Below, piece after piece: positions 47,301 through 57,000 of a DNA stretch of 64,000 bases. The notes below the pieces were generated by a model. The model was not told the DNA's origin, made no database searches, and saw nothing but the letters and a program-made list of their open reading frames with translations. The number at the start of each line of letters is the position of its first letter. Positions within the stretch are counted from its first letter, which is position 1. The translations under genes were made by a program, and so were the position numbers. The stretch comes from Nitratireductor sp. XY-223 (GTDB lineage: Bacteria; Pseudomonadota; Alphaproteobacteria; Rhizobiales; Rhizobiaceae), in NCBI RefSeq assembly GCF_004959855.1, contig NZ_SPNT01000001.1, positions 1,116,001-1,180,000 of the forward strand. The letters run 5' to 3'.

Positions 47301-48050
47301 GTCATCCACAAGGTGAAGCGCGGGGCCGACGACGTCATCACGCATGTCCAGTTTTTCGATCCGGCCATAGGCAGGATCGTCGAAATGGAGGCCTGCCGGT
47401 TCAACCGACGGCTGGCCAAACACGGCAGCTACGGCAACACAACCCTGTATTTCACACCCAAGCCAAAGAGCATTTTTCAGACGAAGAAATTCAGGCCGGC
47501 AGATTTGCCGGGAGATCAAATGGCCGATGCCGGGCAGGCGTCTGCACCCGGATCGGGCGGGAAGAAGAAGATCAAGGTGGAGGAATTCGATCCGACGCCG
47601 ATCGAAGTTGATGAATTCGACGATCTGCCGCCGGCGAGGATGACGGTCGACGAAGCGGTGGACCACTTCTATCCCGACAAGAAAAAGGCGCCGCCGCTCA
47701 ATGTGGTGCAGACGGATGTTCATGACGACCTGATGAACGGTGCGCCATGGTTGCAACCGGCCCGCGGCGGTGCGGCTTTCAGCAAAGAGGGGTTGGGCAC
47801 TGTTTATGGCAATTCCGAGAGCGACGTTGTGCTGCGCATCAACGAGGATTTCGCCAGAGACCACATTGTGTGGGTCAAGGACCGGCAGGGGCGCGGTCTC
47901 AATCCGCTCTATTATCCGGAAGGGCTGAATCCTGATGGAACCGGTATCGGTCGGCACAGGACCTATGTGCCCAGAGAGCACCTTGAGTATCTCGATGTCT
48001 CCCAGCCCGGCCCGCCGGAATGGCGGACCTACCCGTCGCGCGAAGGCTAG
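44388..48050 (+). CDS. Very large exported modular protein of unknown function
   Basis: 1220 residues from ATG 44388 (a GTG lies one codon earlier). Signal peptide of about 29 residues ends SAHA. Next comes a charged coiled-coil (about 33-122, many Arg/Glu/Ala), a beta-rich region (about 145-390), and a helical part with a Gly/Ala hydrophobic segment near 650-690. Two APGSGG linkers near 800 and 1050 flank a domain with C849/C853, H970/H975 and D992 in QFFDP, which could be a papain-like fold. No known full-length family is recognised. The partner gene starts 4 nt after the stop. Confidence 0.75.
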   Translation: MLAHLKTWLFSLAVAGLVAVAFEPPSAHAQNSNIEALRTEAESARAFAEKRRAVADSWEEKADKARREAEEATHRRDREGWLDDARLYEERAAAADIDADKAEAAAARSEARLVEALKNLERPAPAENAQQVPQQDDAGDQADLEPISLEKTIGTWRIEETDSNFVIVQEEPGSEIHGYRLEAHTGSRIWKGTYTPFKEADARRMQDARVVLKYSPGADEMNPDIPDWARKKVEGALEWEIELDDAGHCTFQYLSGSLYPGEVKWNTENTGAPVRITGRGEPRPITLERIYDFELDMVGRPSLVVTIGGNHDPFLQPIEGLTKRQRFFVRVSLPKAMAEEMGDSIEVSVRGLSSGEEDTITLTAGGASSAKAGVNYTHTQPATIADSNDMREQDRRLKFLSWSWLTDRTWAFGVAFWSLVTGDGWDWQTGNVTAGARLDLDVPNNEFVEFRFGDVFEVIPVHDSWVQRSNARYAAAAERLKFMLETGQHITGVGEDVGRIGLQIVRKMAGQERKKPDPRTTKARLQMLENLRSMVTSDHLTDIHKHELFKRYIAKGSGLVFSTPKALDDVHQETIQSIWYGEKQRPGTTLGSDMLKGFGEGLTGADLSSKIPKAYENIDWVSEGEAFFAKEALRDATSSIKDQAVDELATALVFGLYDGVVMTSGAGQVYLIGTASLGAVGDAFGIEVLGDGARDHFGKKASSLDVAMAATGLGSGLILHYGGGTAWSRFSDRNIGVQFGGKGFPVKFRMNRLGAPSKSKRVFRGETKPYEHPLSLKPTQLGQVKLTAPQKQSAVAQVAAAPGSGGARKKYDPAVDRFIQDVETVDAFYGGDGDIVDALDDRVAKPQCFETCNLRADTYVHEKNGMGPKSDVEAFVQMKRADLLDEHGLHDGKNVLQEGVPNELSREFNNLNNVEVIEIPATANRAMGIHEIDNMKKVVGADDVKVVLATGPMDRVEAARKSGDKIVYHAVVIHKVKRGADDVITHVQFFDPAIGRIVEMEACRFNRRLAKHGSYGNTTLYFTPKPKSIFQTKKFRPADLPGDQMADAGQASAPGSGGKKKIKVEEFDPTPIEVDEFDDLPPARMTVDEAVDHFYPDKKKAPPLNVVQTDVHDDLMNGAPWLQPARGGAAFSKEGLGTVYGNSESDVVLRINEDFARDHIVWVKDRQGRGLNPLYYPEGLNPDGTGIGRHRTYVPREHLEYLDVSQPGPPEWRTYPSREG

Positions 48051-48054
48051 ATCG

Positions 48055-49554
48055 ATGCGAATGTTTTGCCGGATCCTTTTCGCTTTTCTTCTGGCCGCTG
48101 CACCGCTTAACGCGCTGGCCGAGCAGATTCCGCCGCACCTGGCCGCCATGGCGGCGCAGCTCTACAAGGGCGTTGAGGCGGAACTGCAAAACCCGAATGT
48201 CAGTCCGGAACGCCGGCGTATTCTCGAGGAGGCCGACCGGACCCTGCGGCAGATGGGCGTACACCGCTGGTCGTCCCGGTCCGCGAAAATTGACAGCGCA
48301 TTGCCCGCTGTCGCAGGGAAGCTGGGCCTTGATCCGGCCACGGCCCGGGATCGGGAAACACTCGAGACATTCATGTCCGGCCGCAGCGTCAACGGAACCG
48401 AGGCGGCACTGCAGGCCCTCGAAATCCAAACGAACCGGCCCATCTCCGAGGAAGAACGCTATCAAAAGGCGGTCGAGATCGATGAGGCGATCGGCGAGGC
48501 GCGCAAGGATTTTTCAACAGACTATGTGAGCACGCGCGATGACGGCCGAGCGGTGCGCATGCAGTGGAAGCCGGGAACCGGCAAATTCGCGATGAAGGTT
48601 GTCGACGACGGCGCAGGCGATTCCGAGGAATTTGCCGCGACGTTCTCCGGCGATGTCGATGAGACGGTCAGCGAAAACGGCCAAGATGTGACGCTGGGCG
48701 TGCAACCTTCCCGCCAGCCACTGCAGGCGATCACGCAGGAAGACATCGAATTCCTGCGCGGCAATATTCTCGGCGAGTGGACAGAGAAGAGAACCGGCGA
48801 GATCTACGTCTTCGAGGCCTCGGATCAAAAGATCGGCGAAGTCCTGCCTCCGGGCGAGGTTTTCGACGACCGCATCGCGCAGATCAAGGACAGGATCAAA
48901 TCCATTCGCAGTGCCAAGGTCTTCCAGTGGGAAAACCCGAAGACCGGCGAGGTCGTCAAGCAGGAAACGTATCGCCGGTTGAAGGAACCTTACGAGTTTG
49001 TCGGCGAGGAATACGCACTGGAGGATGCGGAAGAAAAGATGGCCGCGCTGGAAGGCGAGATCGCCGCACTCGAGAAGGAGCGCGACGGCGGCAACCTCCT
49101 GCCGAGGGACAAGCACGATCCCGTCGGTTTCGAGGAGTTTTTGGCCTCCGGGGATGGACGGCCGATCAAGGTGACGGTGACCCGGCCGGACGGATACAGC
49201 TACACCTATGACGAAGCCCTGTTCGACGGGCGGCGGATCGCCGCCAAACGGACATACACCGACCTCATGGACCTGACCAATGAACGGCTGCCGGACCGGA
49301 TCAAGAAGCAACTGATCGACAACGGTTGGAACCCGCCGGGCTGGCTGGATCTGGATGCATCGATCGACGCGGAAACCGGCGACCTGGTGCTGGAGGGCGG
49401 CAAGTGGTCGCTGAAGGTCACGTACTCGGCCTTCTTCGGCGATCCGCCCGATGTCGACAGGATTCACAGTCCCTGGTCGAGCGGCCGTTTGCTCAGCAAA
49501 GAGGGTGCGGACTACGAGGTCGCCGAGGGCGCAGCCTCGGATTTTGTGCCGTAG
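48055..49554 (+). CDS. Exported protein of unknown function, partner of the large modular protein
   Basis: 499 residues from ATG 48055 with a signal peptide of about 22 residues ending ALA. The mature chain is hydrophilic: a helical N-terminal third (LEEADRTLRQMG), a beta-containing middle, and a coiled coil near 318-345 (EDAEEKMAALEGEIAALEKE). The C-terminal region contains DRIHSPWSSGRLLSKEGADYE. I do not recognise a domain. It follows the 1220-residue gene by 4 nt, so the two are almost surely coexpressed. An open frame upstream to 47935 is rejected because it lacks a signal sequence. Confidence 0.75.
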   Translation: MRMFCRILFAFLLAAAPLNALAEQIPPHLAAMAAQLYKGVEAELQNPNVSPERRRILEEADRTLRQMGVHRWSSRSAKIDSALPAVAGKLGLDPATARDRETLETFMSGRSVNGTEAALQALEIQTNRPISEEERYQKAVEIDEAIGEARKDFSTDYVSTRDDGRAVRMQWKPGTGKFAMKVVDDGAGDSEEFAATFSGDVDETVSENGQDVTLGVQPSRQPLQAITQEDIEFLRGNILGEWTEKRTGEIYVFEASDQKIGEVLPPGEVFDDRIAQIKDRIKSIRSAKVFQWENPKTGEVVKQETYRRLKEPYEFVGEEYALEDAEEKMAALEGEIAALEKERDGGNLLPRDKHDPVGFEEFLASGDGRPIKVTVTRPDGYSYTYDEALFDGRRIAAKRTYTDLMDLTNERLPDRIKKQLIDNGWNPPGWLDLDASIDAETGDLVLEGGKWSLKVTYSAFFGDPPDVDRIHSPWSSGRLLSKEGADYEVAEGAASDFVP

Positions 49555-49569
49555 AGCATTTTGGATTGA

Positions 49570-50967
49570 TCAGCGCTTGGCGCCGATCATCATGAAAGCC
49601 GGAATATCGTCGCCGAAGCCGACTGGGGTCGGCAAATCCTCGGTTTCCCGTCGCCTGCCGCGCTTGTTTTCGTTGTTGTTGGCGGCTTTCTTTTTCTTCG
49701 GCTCGGATTTGCCCGATTCGCCGGCTGCCGCCTTAGCGGACCGGGCGCCGGTCGCCGCGTCGGCGGATGCGCTTTTCGATCCGCGCCTGGGTTTCGCCTT
49801 TGGCTTGTCGGCGTCGCTCGCATCGGCCGACAGCGACGACAGGTCGCCGTTGTGCCACTCGATGGTCTGGCCGATCAGCTTTTCGATCGCGTCCAGGTGA
49901 CGGCCGTCGCGCTTGGTTACGAGTGTGAATGACGCACCGGACCTGCCGGCTCTGCCGGTCCTGCCGATGCGGTGAACATAGTCCTCGGCATGGATCGGAA
50001 CGTCGAAATTGAAGACGTGGCTGACATCGGGGATGTCCAGGCCGCGCGCGGCAACGTCGGAGGCGACGAGTAGCTGCAGGTTTCCTTCCTTGAAGTTGTG
50101 CAGCATCGTCATCCGGGCGCGTTGGTCCATGTCGCCATGAAGCGCGCCGACATTGAAATCGTGCCTTTCAAGCGAGCGGAAGAGGTCGGACACATCGCGC
50201 TTGCGGTTGCAGAAGATGATCGCGTTCTTCAGCTCATCCTGCTCGCGAATGAGGTCGCGCAGAACCGCGCGTTTCTCGAAATCCTTCGAGCCGGACGCGA
50301 TAAGACGCTGGACCACCGTTTTGGCGGCGGTCGCAGGCGGCGCGACTTTCACTTCTTCCGGATTCTGCAGGAAACGGTCCGCAAGCGTCTGGATCTCGGG
50401 CGGCATCGTCGCCGAGAAGAACAGTGTCTGGCGGGTGAACGGAATGAGTTTGGCTATGCGCTCGATATCGGGGATGAAACCCATATCGAGCATGCGGTCG
50501 GCCTCGTCGATGACGAAAATCTCGACACCGGTCAGCAGCAGCTTGCCGCGCTCGAAATGGTCGAGCAGCCGGCCGGGTGTCGCGATCAGCACATCGGCGC
50601 CACGCTCCAGTTTCCGGTCCTGGTCCTCGAAGGAGACACCGCCGATCAGCAGCGCGATGTTGAGCTTGTGATACTTGCCGTATCTGACGAAATTCTCTTC
50701 GACCTGGGCTGCGAGTTCCCGTGTCGGCTCGAGAATCAAGGTCCTTGGCATGCGGGCTCGGGCGCGGCCCTTCTCCAGCCGTGTCAGCATTGGCAATACG
50801 AAAGAGGCAGTCTTTCCGGTACCGGTTTGCGCGATCCCGAGCAGGTCGCGGCCTTCCAGGGCAGGCGGGATAGCATCAGCCTGTATCGGTGTCGGTATGG
50901 TGTAGCCAGCGTCCTCGACAGCTGATAGCACCTTTTGACTTAAGCCAAGTTCTGAGAATGTTGCCAA
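49570..50967 (-). CDS. DEAD-box ATP-dependent RNA helicase (RhlE-like)
   Basis: 465-residue helicase with motifs in order: Q motif and IAQTGTGKTASF (I), PTRELAAQ (Ia), VIDEADRMLDMGF (II), FSATMP (III), IIFCNRKRDV, DVAARGLDIPDV and HRIGRTGRAG (VI). A basic tail (about 385-465) rich in Lys/Ala/Ser follows, as in RhlE proteins that act on rRNA or structured mRNA. The 218-nt gene-free region upstream (50968-51185) probably holds a long leader, common for cold-induced helicases. It converges with the 499-residue gene, 15 nt apart. Confidence 0.95.
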   Translation of the reverse strand: MATFSELGLSQKVLSAVEDAGYTIPTPIQADAIPPALEGRDLLGIAQTGTGKTASFVLPMLTRLEKGRARARMPRTLILEPTRELAAQVEENFVRYGKYHKLNIALLIGGVSFEDQDRKLERGADVLIATPGRLLDHFERGKLLLTGVEIFVIDEADRMLDMGFIPDIERIAKLIPFTRQTLFFSATMPPEIQTLADRFLQNPEEVKVAPPATAAKTVVQRLIASGSKDFEKRAVLRDLIREQDELKNAIIFCNRKRDVSDLFRSLERHDFNVGALHGDMDQRARMTMLHNFKEGNLQLLVASDVAARGLDIPDVSHVFNFDVPIHAEDYVHRIGRTGRAGRSGASFTLVTKRDGRHLDAIEKLIGQTIEWHNGDLSSLSADASDADKPKAKPRRGSKSASADAATGARSAKAAAGESGKSEPKKKKAANNNENKRGRRRETEDLPTPVGFGDDIPAFMMIGAKR

Positions 50968-51185
50968 AGGAAATGTCGTTTCCGTTGTAAGAGCGTTTCA
51001 ATGGTCGCGGCGCCGGTATGCCCCGCCCCAACATGCGCCCCACTATTCCTATCAATCCTGTAAGTCAAGGAAATCACGGAATTTATACCCGATCCATAAA
51101 AATTATGGGGGATTTGTGGCAAAGAACGTTAATTCTGTAGCATTGTTTACAAGTTTCCGCAGCTTTTTCTCAAGCGGCGGCGAAA

Positions 51186-52466
51186 CTACAGATAGGACTG
51201 AAGCTGCTTGCCGGCGGTCAGGAAACGCTGCGGGTTCACGGCATTGTCATTGATGCGCACTTCGTAGTGTAGATGCGGGCCCGTGGACCGGCCGGTACTG
51301 CCTGTCGCGCCGATCTTCGCGCCGACGTCGACGGCGTCGCCGACCTTCACCAATATCCGCGAAAGATGCGCGTAGCGGGTGGTGACGCCATTGCCGTGGT
51401 CGATCTCGACCATCTTTCCGTAACCGCCCTTGCGGCCCGCCTTGACGACCTTGCCGGCTCCGGTGGACAACACGGCCTGTCCGTAGGCTGTCTTGAAGTC
51501 GACGCCCGCATGGTGCGCCAGCCGCTTCAAAAACGGATCCCGACGTTGGCCGAAGCGGCTGCTGATCGGGTGGTTGGGAACCGGGTTGCCGACCGGTATC
51601 TTGCGGGCAAGCTGCTTGGCCTGCTCGAGCGTGTCGAGCGCCGCGCCAAGATCGTTCAGGGTCGCGTCAAACGCCGCTGGCTTGTCCGATCCGATGAACG
51701 GGCCGCCAACACCGGCATCCGCATCGGTGGAAACTCCCGTGCCGCCCAGGATGGAGTGAATGGTCTCGGCTGTCTGATAGGCGTTTGAGGTGAGAGTGCG
51801 CACCTTCTTGAGCTGGTCCTGTTCCATCGACTGCAATGAAAACAGGACATTGTTGAAGATCTCGTCCGCCTGCCGCGCGGGTCGTTCGGGCACTTCAGCG
51901 TATGACAACTGGCTGCCGGCGCGCAGGCTCAAGTCGTCGGGTGCCGCAGCGAGCCGGCGCTTCTTGCCGCTTTGCCGGACAGCGGCCTGATCTTTCACAT
52001 CGGCGTTCCCGGTGTTTTCGGGGCGCGCCGTCGGAACCGGGACTTGCGCCGGAACAAACTCGACGACATCGGCCCGTTTCAGCAACATGTCGAGGCGTCC
52101 GTGCCGGGTGCTCAGCATCGCCTGCTGTTCCATCAGACGGGTCATCTTGTCATCCATCAATTGCTGATCGAGCAATTGCCGGCTGGTGATCCTGTCGACC
52201 TGGGAGCGAAGCGAAGCGATCCGGTCCTCATAGGCGTGCTGCATGCGGGCCTGGCGCGCCATTGACGCGCCGATCAGGTCGTCGCGCAAGACCAGATAGG
52301 TCGTACCCAGCAGATAGCCGATCGCGGTCACCGCCAGGAAACTCGCCGCAAGGCCGAGCATCCACGGCCTTATCGTCCAATGCCGAATCTCGTCGCCGCT
52401 GGCCAGGATGATGGTGTGTTGCTTGGAACGCTTGCCGAATACGCGGCTTACGGAACTGTGCGGCAC
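51186..52466 (-). CDS. M23 (LytM) family metallopeptidase, membrane-anchored
   Basis: 426-residue inner-membrane-anchored peptidoglycan endopeptidase. An N-terminal cytoplasmic segment (VFGKRSKQHTIILASGDEIRHW) precedes one membrane helix near 35-57. A coiled coil at about 75-135, a Pro/Ala linker and the M23 domain at about 305-420 follow. The catalytic zinc site is intact: H319-A-G-V-D323 and H398-L-H400 with RYAHLSR. It resembles rhizobial RgsM-type growth enzymes. Upstream TTAACCTTAAC may be a CtrA site. Confidence 0.93.
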   Translation of the reverse strand: MPHSSVSRVFGKRSKQHTIILASGDEIRHWTIRPWMLGLAASFLAVTAIGYLLGTTYLVLRDDLIGASMARQARMQHAYEDRIASLRSQVDRITSRQLLDQQLMDDKMTRLMEQQAMLSTRHGRLDMLLKRADVVEFVPAQVPVPTARPENTGNADVKDQAAVRQSGKKRRLAAAPDDLSLRAGSQLSYAEVPERPARQADEIFNNVLFSLQSMEQDQLKKVRTLTSNAYQTAETIHSILGGTGVSTDADAGVGGPFIGSDKPAAFDATLNDLGAALDTLEQAKQLARKIPVGNPVPNHPISSRFGQRRDPFLKRLAHHAGVDFKTAYGQAVLSTGAGKVVKAGRKGGYGKMVEIDHGNGVTTRYAHLSRILVKVGDAVDVGAKIGATGSTGRSTGPHLHYEVRINDNAVNPQRFLTAGKQLQSYL

Positions 52467-52512
52467 TATAACCCCCTAATGCCTGAAAACCGTATCGGCC
52501 CCATTAGACTCT

Positions 52513-52524
52513 GTTAAGGTTAAC
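52513..52524 (-). promoter_or_regulatory. Possible CtrA half-site pair upstream of M23 gene
   Basis: Minus strand GTTAACCTTAAC lies 47 nt before the M23 peptidase start and contains the TTAACC half site followed by TTAAC. The spacing is shorter than the TTAA-N7-TTAA consensus, so this is weak. Confidence 0.35.
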
Positions 52525-52546
52525 AAATGCTTTGGCGATACCTGAT

Positions 52547-53380
52547 TTAGGAGGCGTTCACGGAAGAAAGGCTGCGGTAGAAAGAAGGGGTCAGACCGGC
52601 CTCGGCGCGGGCAATATCGTTGAACGGCGCCTTGAGCTGGCCGCGGAAATTGGCGCGCACCAGTTGTCGGAACGTTTCTTCGGGGTTTTTGCGCTGGCGG
52701 TGGCAAAGAAACCGGAACCACTTCGCGCCGATGGCCACGTGTTTTTTCTCGTCATCGTAGATGATCTGGAGGATCGCGGCACTTTTCGTGTCGCCGGTCT
52801 CGACCATCCTGGCCTGCAGGGACGGGGTGACATCGAGGCCGCGCGCCTCGAGGATCAGCGGCACGACGGCAAGGCGCGCCGTCAGATCGTTGCGGGTGTC
52901 GTGCGCCGCCTGCCACAATCCGTCATGGGCCGGCAGATCGCCGTAATCCGCGCCAAGCTCCACCAGCCGGTCGCGGATCAGGTTGAAGTGCTTTGCCTCC
53001 TCGAACGCCACCTGCATCCAGCCGTCGAAGAAGGATAGCGGTACCGATTCGCTGGCGAACCGGGCGACGATGTCGAGCGCCAGGTCGATCGCGTTGAGCT
53101 CTATATGCGCGATCGCGTGCAGCAGCGCGATCCTGCCCGCCTGCGTGTTCAGGTTCCGCTTTTTGACAAGTCGTGGGGGCAGAAGCTCGGGCCGGTCCGG
53201 CCGGCCGGGTCTTTCCGACACGCCGCCGTCCATCGGCGAGCGCAGCGACAGGGTGCGTGAGAACCAGCGCTGGGCCGCCGAACGGGTGATGGCCGTCTTT
53301 TTGTCGAGGTCGGCCGAGGCGATCGCAAGATTGGCTCCCTGCCGAAGCGTATCGAAATCCGTTAGCGATTGTCCGCTCAT
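52547..53380 (-). CDS. DUF455 ferritin-like protein
   Basis: 277-residue all-helical protein of the DUF455 family, related to ferritin-like di-iron proteins such as MiaE. Candidate metal ligands are Glu/His in AIAHIELNAIDLALDI, FEEAKHF and YDDEKKHVAIG. The substrate is not known; tRNA hydroxylation is one possibility from the fold. It lies between bcp and the M23 gene on the same strand, a gene order found in rhizobia. Confidence 0.88.
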   Translation of the reverse strand: MSGQSLTDFDTLRQGANLAIASADLDKKTAITRSAAQRWFSRTLSLRSPMDGGVSERPGRPDRPELLPPRLVKKRNLNTQAGRIALLHAIAHIELNAIDLALDIVARFASESVPLSFFDGWMQVAFEEAKHFNLIRDRLVELGADYGDLPAHDGLWQAAHDTRNDLTARLAVVPLILEARGLDVTPSLQARMVETGDTKSAAILQIIYDDEKKHVAIGAKWFRFLCHRQRKNPEETFRQLVRANFRGQLKAPFNDIARAEAGLTPSFYRSLSSVNAS

Positions 53381-53431
53381 GGAACCAACAGTCAGAAATC
53401 CGTCGTCAGACCTGCAAAGCCTGGCGCCGTC

Positions 53432-53896
53432 TCAGCCGGCGACCGCTTCGAGAACGGCCTCGGCGTGTCCGGGCACCTTGACCTTGCGCCACACCTTTTC
53501 AATATCGCCCTTTTCGCCGATCAGAAAGGTGGAGCGTTCGACTCCCATGTATTTGCGCCCATACATGCTCTTTTCGACCCACACGCCGTAGGCTTCCAGT
53601 GTCGCCTTTTCCTCGTCGGAGGCCAATTGCACCGTCAGTTCGTGCTTGGCTATGAACTTGTCGTGCTTCTTTGGGCTGTCCGGAGACATCCCCAAAATCG
53701 CAGCACCGGCCGCGTTGAATTGTTCCTGCAGTTGGGAAAATGCGATTGCCTCTGCGGTGCACCCGCTGGTGTCGTCTTTCGGATAGAAGAACAGCACCAG
53801 TTTGCGTCCGGCAAAATCCGACAACGCCACCTTGTTGCCGCCATCGGCTGGCAGTGAGAATTGCGGCGCTTTCATGCCCTCGGCGGGTGCTGTCAT
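53432..53896 (-). CDS. bcp: Peroxiredoxin of the Bcp family
   Basis: Thiol peroxidase of 154 residues reducing hydrogen and organic peroxides. Peroxidatic Cys is C46 in TSGCTAEA, with FFYPKDDTSG upstream and GVWVEKSMYGRKYMGVERSTFLI later. It is the only cysteine in the protein: the resolving Cys usual five residues on is replaced (EAIAF), so it should act as a 1-Cys enzyme with an external thiol. ATG 53896 has a good upstream AAGGA. Confidence 0.93.
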   Translation of the reverse strand: MTAPAEGMKAPQFSLPADGGNKVALSDFAGRKLVLFFYPKDDTSGCTAEAIAFSQLQEQFNAAGAAILGMSPDSPKKHDKFIAKHELTVQLASDEEKATLEAYGVWVEKSMYGRKYMGVERSTFLIGEKGDIEKVWRKVKVPGHAEAVLEAVAG

Positions 53897-54035
53897 GGGT
53901 AAGGTCCTTTCTGAGAATCCGAAGCTGTTGATACGGTCGCCGTGCTATATATAGTTGGGACAAGAGTCGTCCAGTTCCGTCGCAATGATCGCGCGAGACG
54001 GGCGGCAAGCGAGCGTGGCAACGGAACCGCATTCC

Positions 54036-57000
54036 ATGACGGAAAATGATGGCGGACACGGTAATCGGGATCGGCATGAAACTTTTCTGCCGGATGACGT
54101 GCCGCCTGAGCATGTCGAAAGCCACGTAGCAGTGCAGGCTCGACGTCCGATGGGGCTGCTGCGGCTTTGTGTCCGCAGCGTCGCGATCGCCTCCGGACTG
54201 GTCGTCTTGCTGGTTCTGGGCGCATTTCTCCTGCTGGAGGTCGGTGCCTTCGACGGCCCGCTGAACAGTCGCGCGCAGATGTTGCTGCAGGAGGCTGTCG
54301 GCGACAGATATAAGGCAAGCGTCGAAAGCACCCGGGTCCGACTGGCGAAACACGGAATGATCGCGCTTGAAGCGCGCGAGGCGGGACTGCAACTGACACA
54401 GGGCGGCGGCGAGGTCGTGCGCGCCGAAAAGGTGCGCATCGCGCTCAAGGTCATGCCGCTGCTGTCGGGCGAATTCTCGATATCCCATGTCGCGGTCGAC
54501 GGCGGCTTCGTCAATGCGCCGTTGGTTTCGTCGGGTGCCGATGCGAGGACGGAGCGGTCCGAGCCTTTCGAGATCGCCGATCTCGAGCCGATGACCGCGC
54601 GCGGACTGGCGTTCATTAGATTGTCCTCCGATGCTCTCCGGCGTTTGGGCACGCGTCGGATATTCCTGTCGGATACCACGGTAGCCGGCGTCGGGAACGC
54701 GGGCGTTCCGATAACAATCGTTTCCGCCGAGATGACCGGGACGGACGATGACGGCCTCGATATCAGCGCCGAGCTCGCCCATGCCGGTCAGGATATCAGC
54801 GTCGAGGCGCGCGCCGCGCCAGAAATCGACGCCGGGGGACGCATGCAGCTTGGCGCTGAGATCAACGGCGTGCACCTGGGCAAACTGGTCAGGGGCCTTT
54901 CCGGAAACCCGCGTCAGAAGTTTCGGATGGAAAGCGCCGTCGAGATCGATTTCTCGGCGCTGGAAGGCGACGCGGAAAACGAACTGGAGGCCAAGGCGCA
55001 GTTGAAGCTGTCGGCCGGCGAGCTCTTCATGGACGGTGTCGCGGCGGTGCTCGATCCGAGCTATATCAACCTGGCGCTGGACGCGGCGCACAAGAAGCTG
55101 GAAATCGAGCCCTCGCGGCTTGATATCGGCACCTCCTCCTACAGTTTCAACGGCGGCATCATCGATCTGCAAAACCTGCCGGGACAAAGCGAACGGGGCT
55201 TTGCCATAGACCTTCTGGTCGATGATGCCGTGGTTGCGCCCACCGATTCAAGCGAGCCGGCGGTCCACGTCGCCATGAAGGCCTTTGCCCGCTTCGTGCG
55301 CTCCGAACGGCGCCTTTATGTCGACGATTTCATCGTTTCGGGCAGGACCGGCTCGATGTTCTCCTCGGCCAGCGTGCGCTTCTCCGATACAAGTCCGGAA
55401 ATCAGTTTCGTCGCCAATATCGAAAAGATGGATACGACATCCGTCAAGCAGCTCTGGCCGTACTGGATCGCGAAGAAAGCGCGCAACTGGGTGCTCGAGA
55501 ACCTATTCGGCGGAACCGTGAGCGACGGCGCGATCCGGGTCTTCATTCCCGAAGGCCGCATGGCCGAGGTGCTGCCCAATCCGCTCAACCTGAGCGGGGA
55601 TCAGCTGCAGATCGATTTCAACATCGAAAATGCGCGCTTCGACGTGGCCGGCGATATTCCGCCGGTTCGCAACGCGAACGGCCTGCTGACGCTCCGGGGC
55701 CAACATCTCGAGCTGAAGATCGACAAGGGAGCCTCGTATTTCCCGTCGGGAAGAAGCGTGAACGTGTCGGACGGGCTTTTTGTGATCGATCACACGGACG
55801 CGCATCCCTTGATGGCCAGTCTCGACATCCACGTTGCCGGTGAGGCAGCGGCTGTTGCCGAACTGATTTCCTACCGGCCGATCAATGCGCTGCAGCGCAC
55901 TCCGTACAAGCCGGAGGATTTCGAGGGCATGGTGACCTCGAATGTAAAGGTCGCATTCGGTCTCATACAGGATCAGAACCCGCCCGACCCGGACTGGAAC
56001 GTCGAGCTCGATCTCGACAATGTCAGCATCGGGCCGAAGGTGGACGGTGTCAAAGTCACCAACGCGACCGGAAAGATGCATGTCGACACGACGACGATGA
56101 AGATCGACGCGGATGCCGATCTGAACGGCCTGCGATCGCATCTTGAGTTCACGGAGCCGCTGGATCCACAGGACGGTGTGGAATCCGACCGTGTCGTGAA
56201 AATGCAGGTGACCGAAGCCGACAGGGCGACCTTTGCGCCGCAGTTGAACGAGATGGTGAAAGGCACGGTCTTCCTCACAGCGAAGCTCAAAGGGGACGGG
56301 CGCCAGATCGTCGATGCCGATTTCACGGAGTCGAAACTGATCCTGCCGTGGATCGGATGGTCCAAGGGAAAGGGCATCAAGGCGACGGCCACGTTCGAGA
56401 TGATACCGGTCGAAACGGGACAGGAGCAGGCGGAGGCCGAGCCGGAGCCGGATACGGATGAGGTTCGCGGGCTTGGCGTTCCGGAAGCCTTCGACATCAG
56501 GAATTTCGATATCAAGGGCGAGGGGTTCTCACTGCTCGGCGACTTCAAATTCTCGAAGGGCGAACTCATCAGCGCGGTTGTTTCCAGGGCGTCGCTGAGC
56601 CGCGACGACAGCTTTGCCGTCAATATCGATCTGAAGGACGGGACCTATCATGTCGATATCGCGGGCAAGGCCGTCGATCTCAGATCCTCGATCAAGCACC
56701 TCATCGCAGAAACCGAAGGTGAGGAGGAACCCGCGGCCACGCACAAGGTCGATCTCAGGGTCAGGGCCGACCGGGCCAACGGCTTCGGAGGCGAGGCCCT
56801 GCAGAACTTCAGGTTCGACTATACCGGCAAGGGAAACACGATCCTGGGTCTCGACCTGAAGGCGACGACCGCCGGGGGCAGATCGATCGCGGCCGTCGGC
56901 AAGCATGACGGTTCAGGCCTGATCCTCACGGTTACGAGTGACGACGCGGGAGCCGTCGCACGCTTTGCGGATATCTACGACAAGATCGAGGGCGGTGCCC

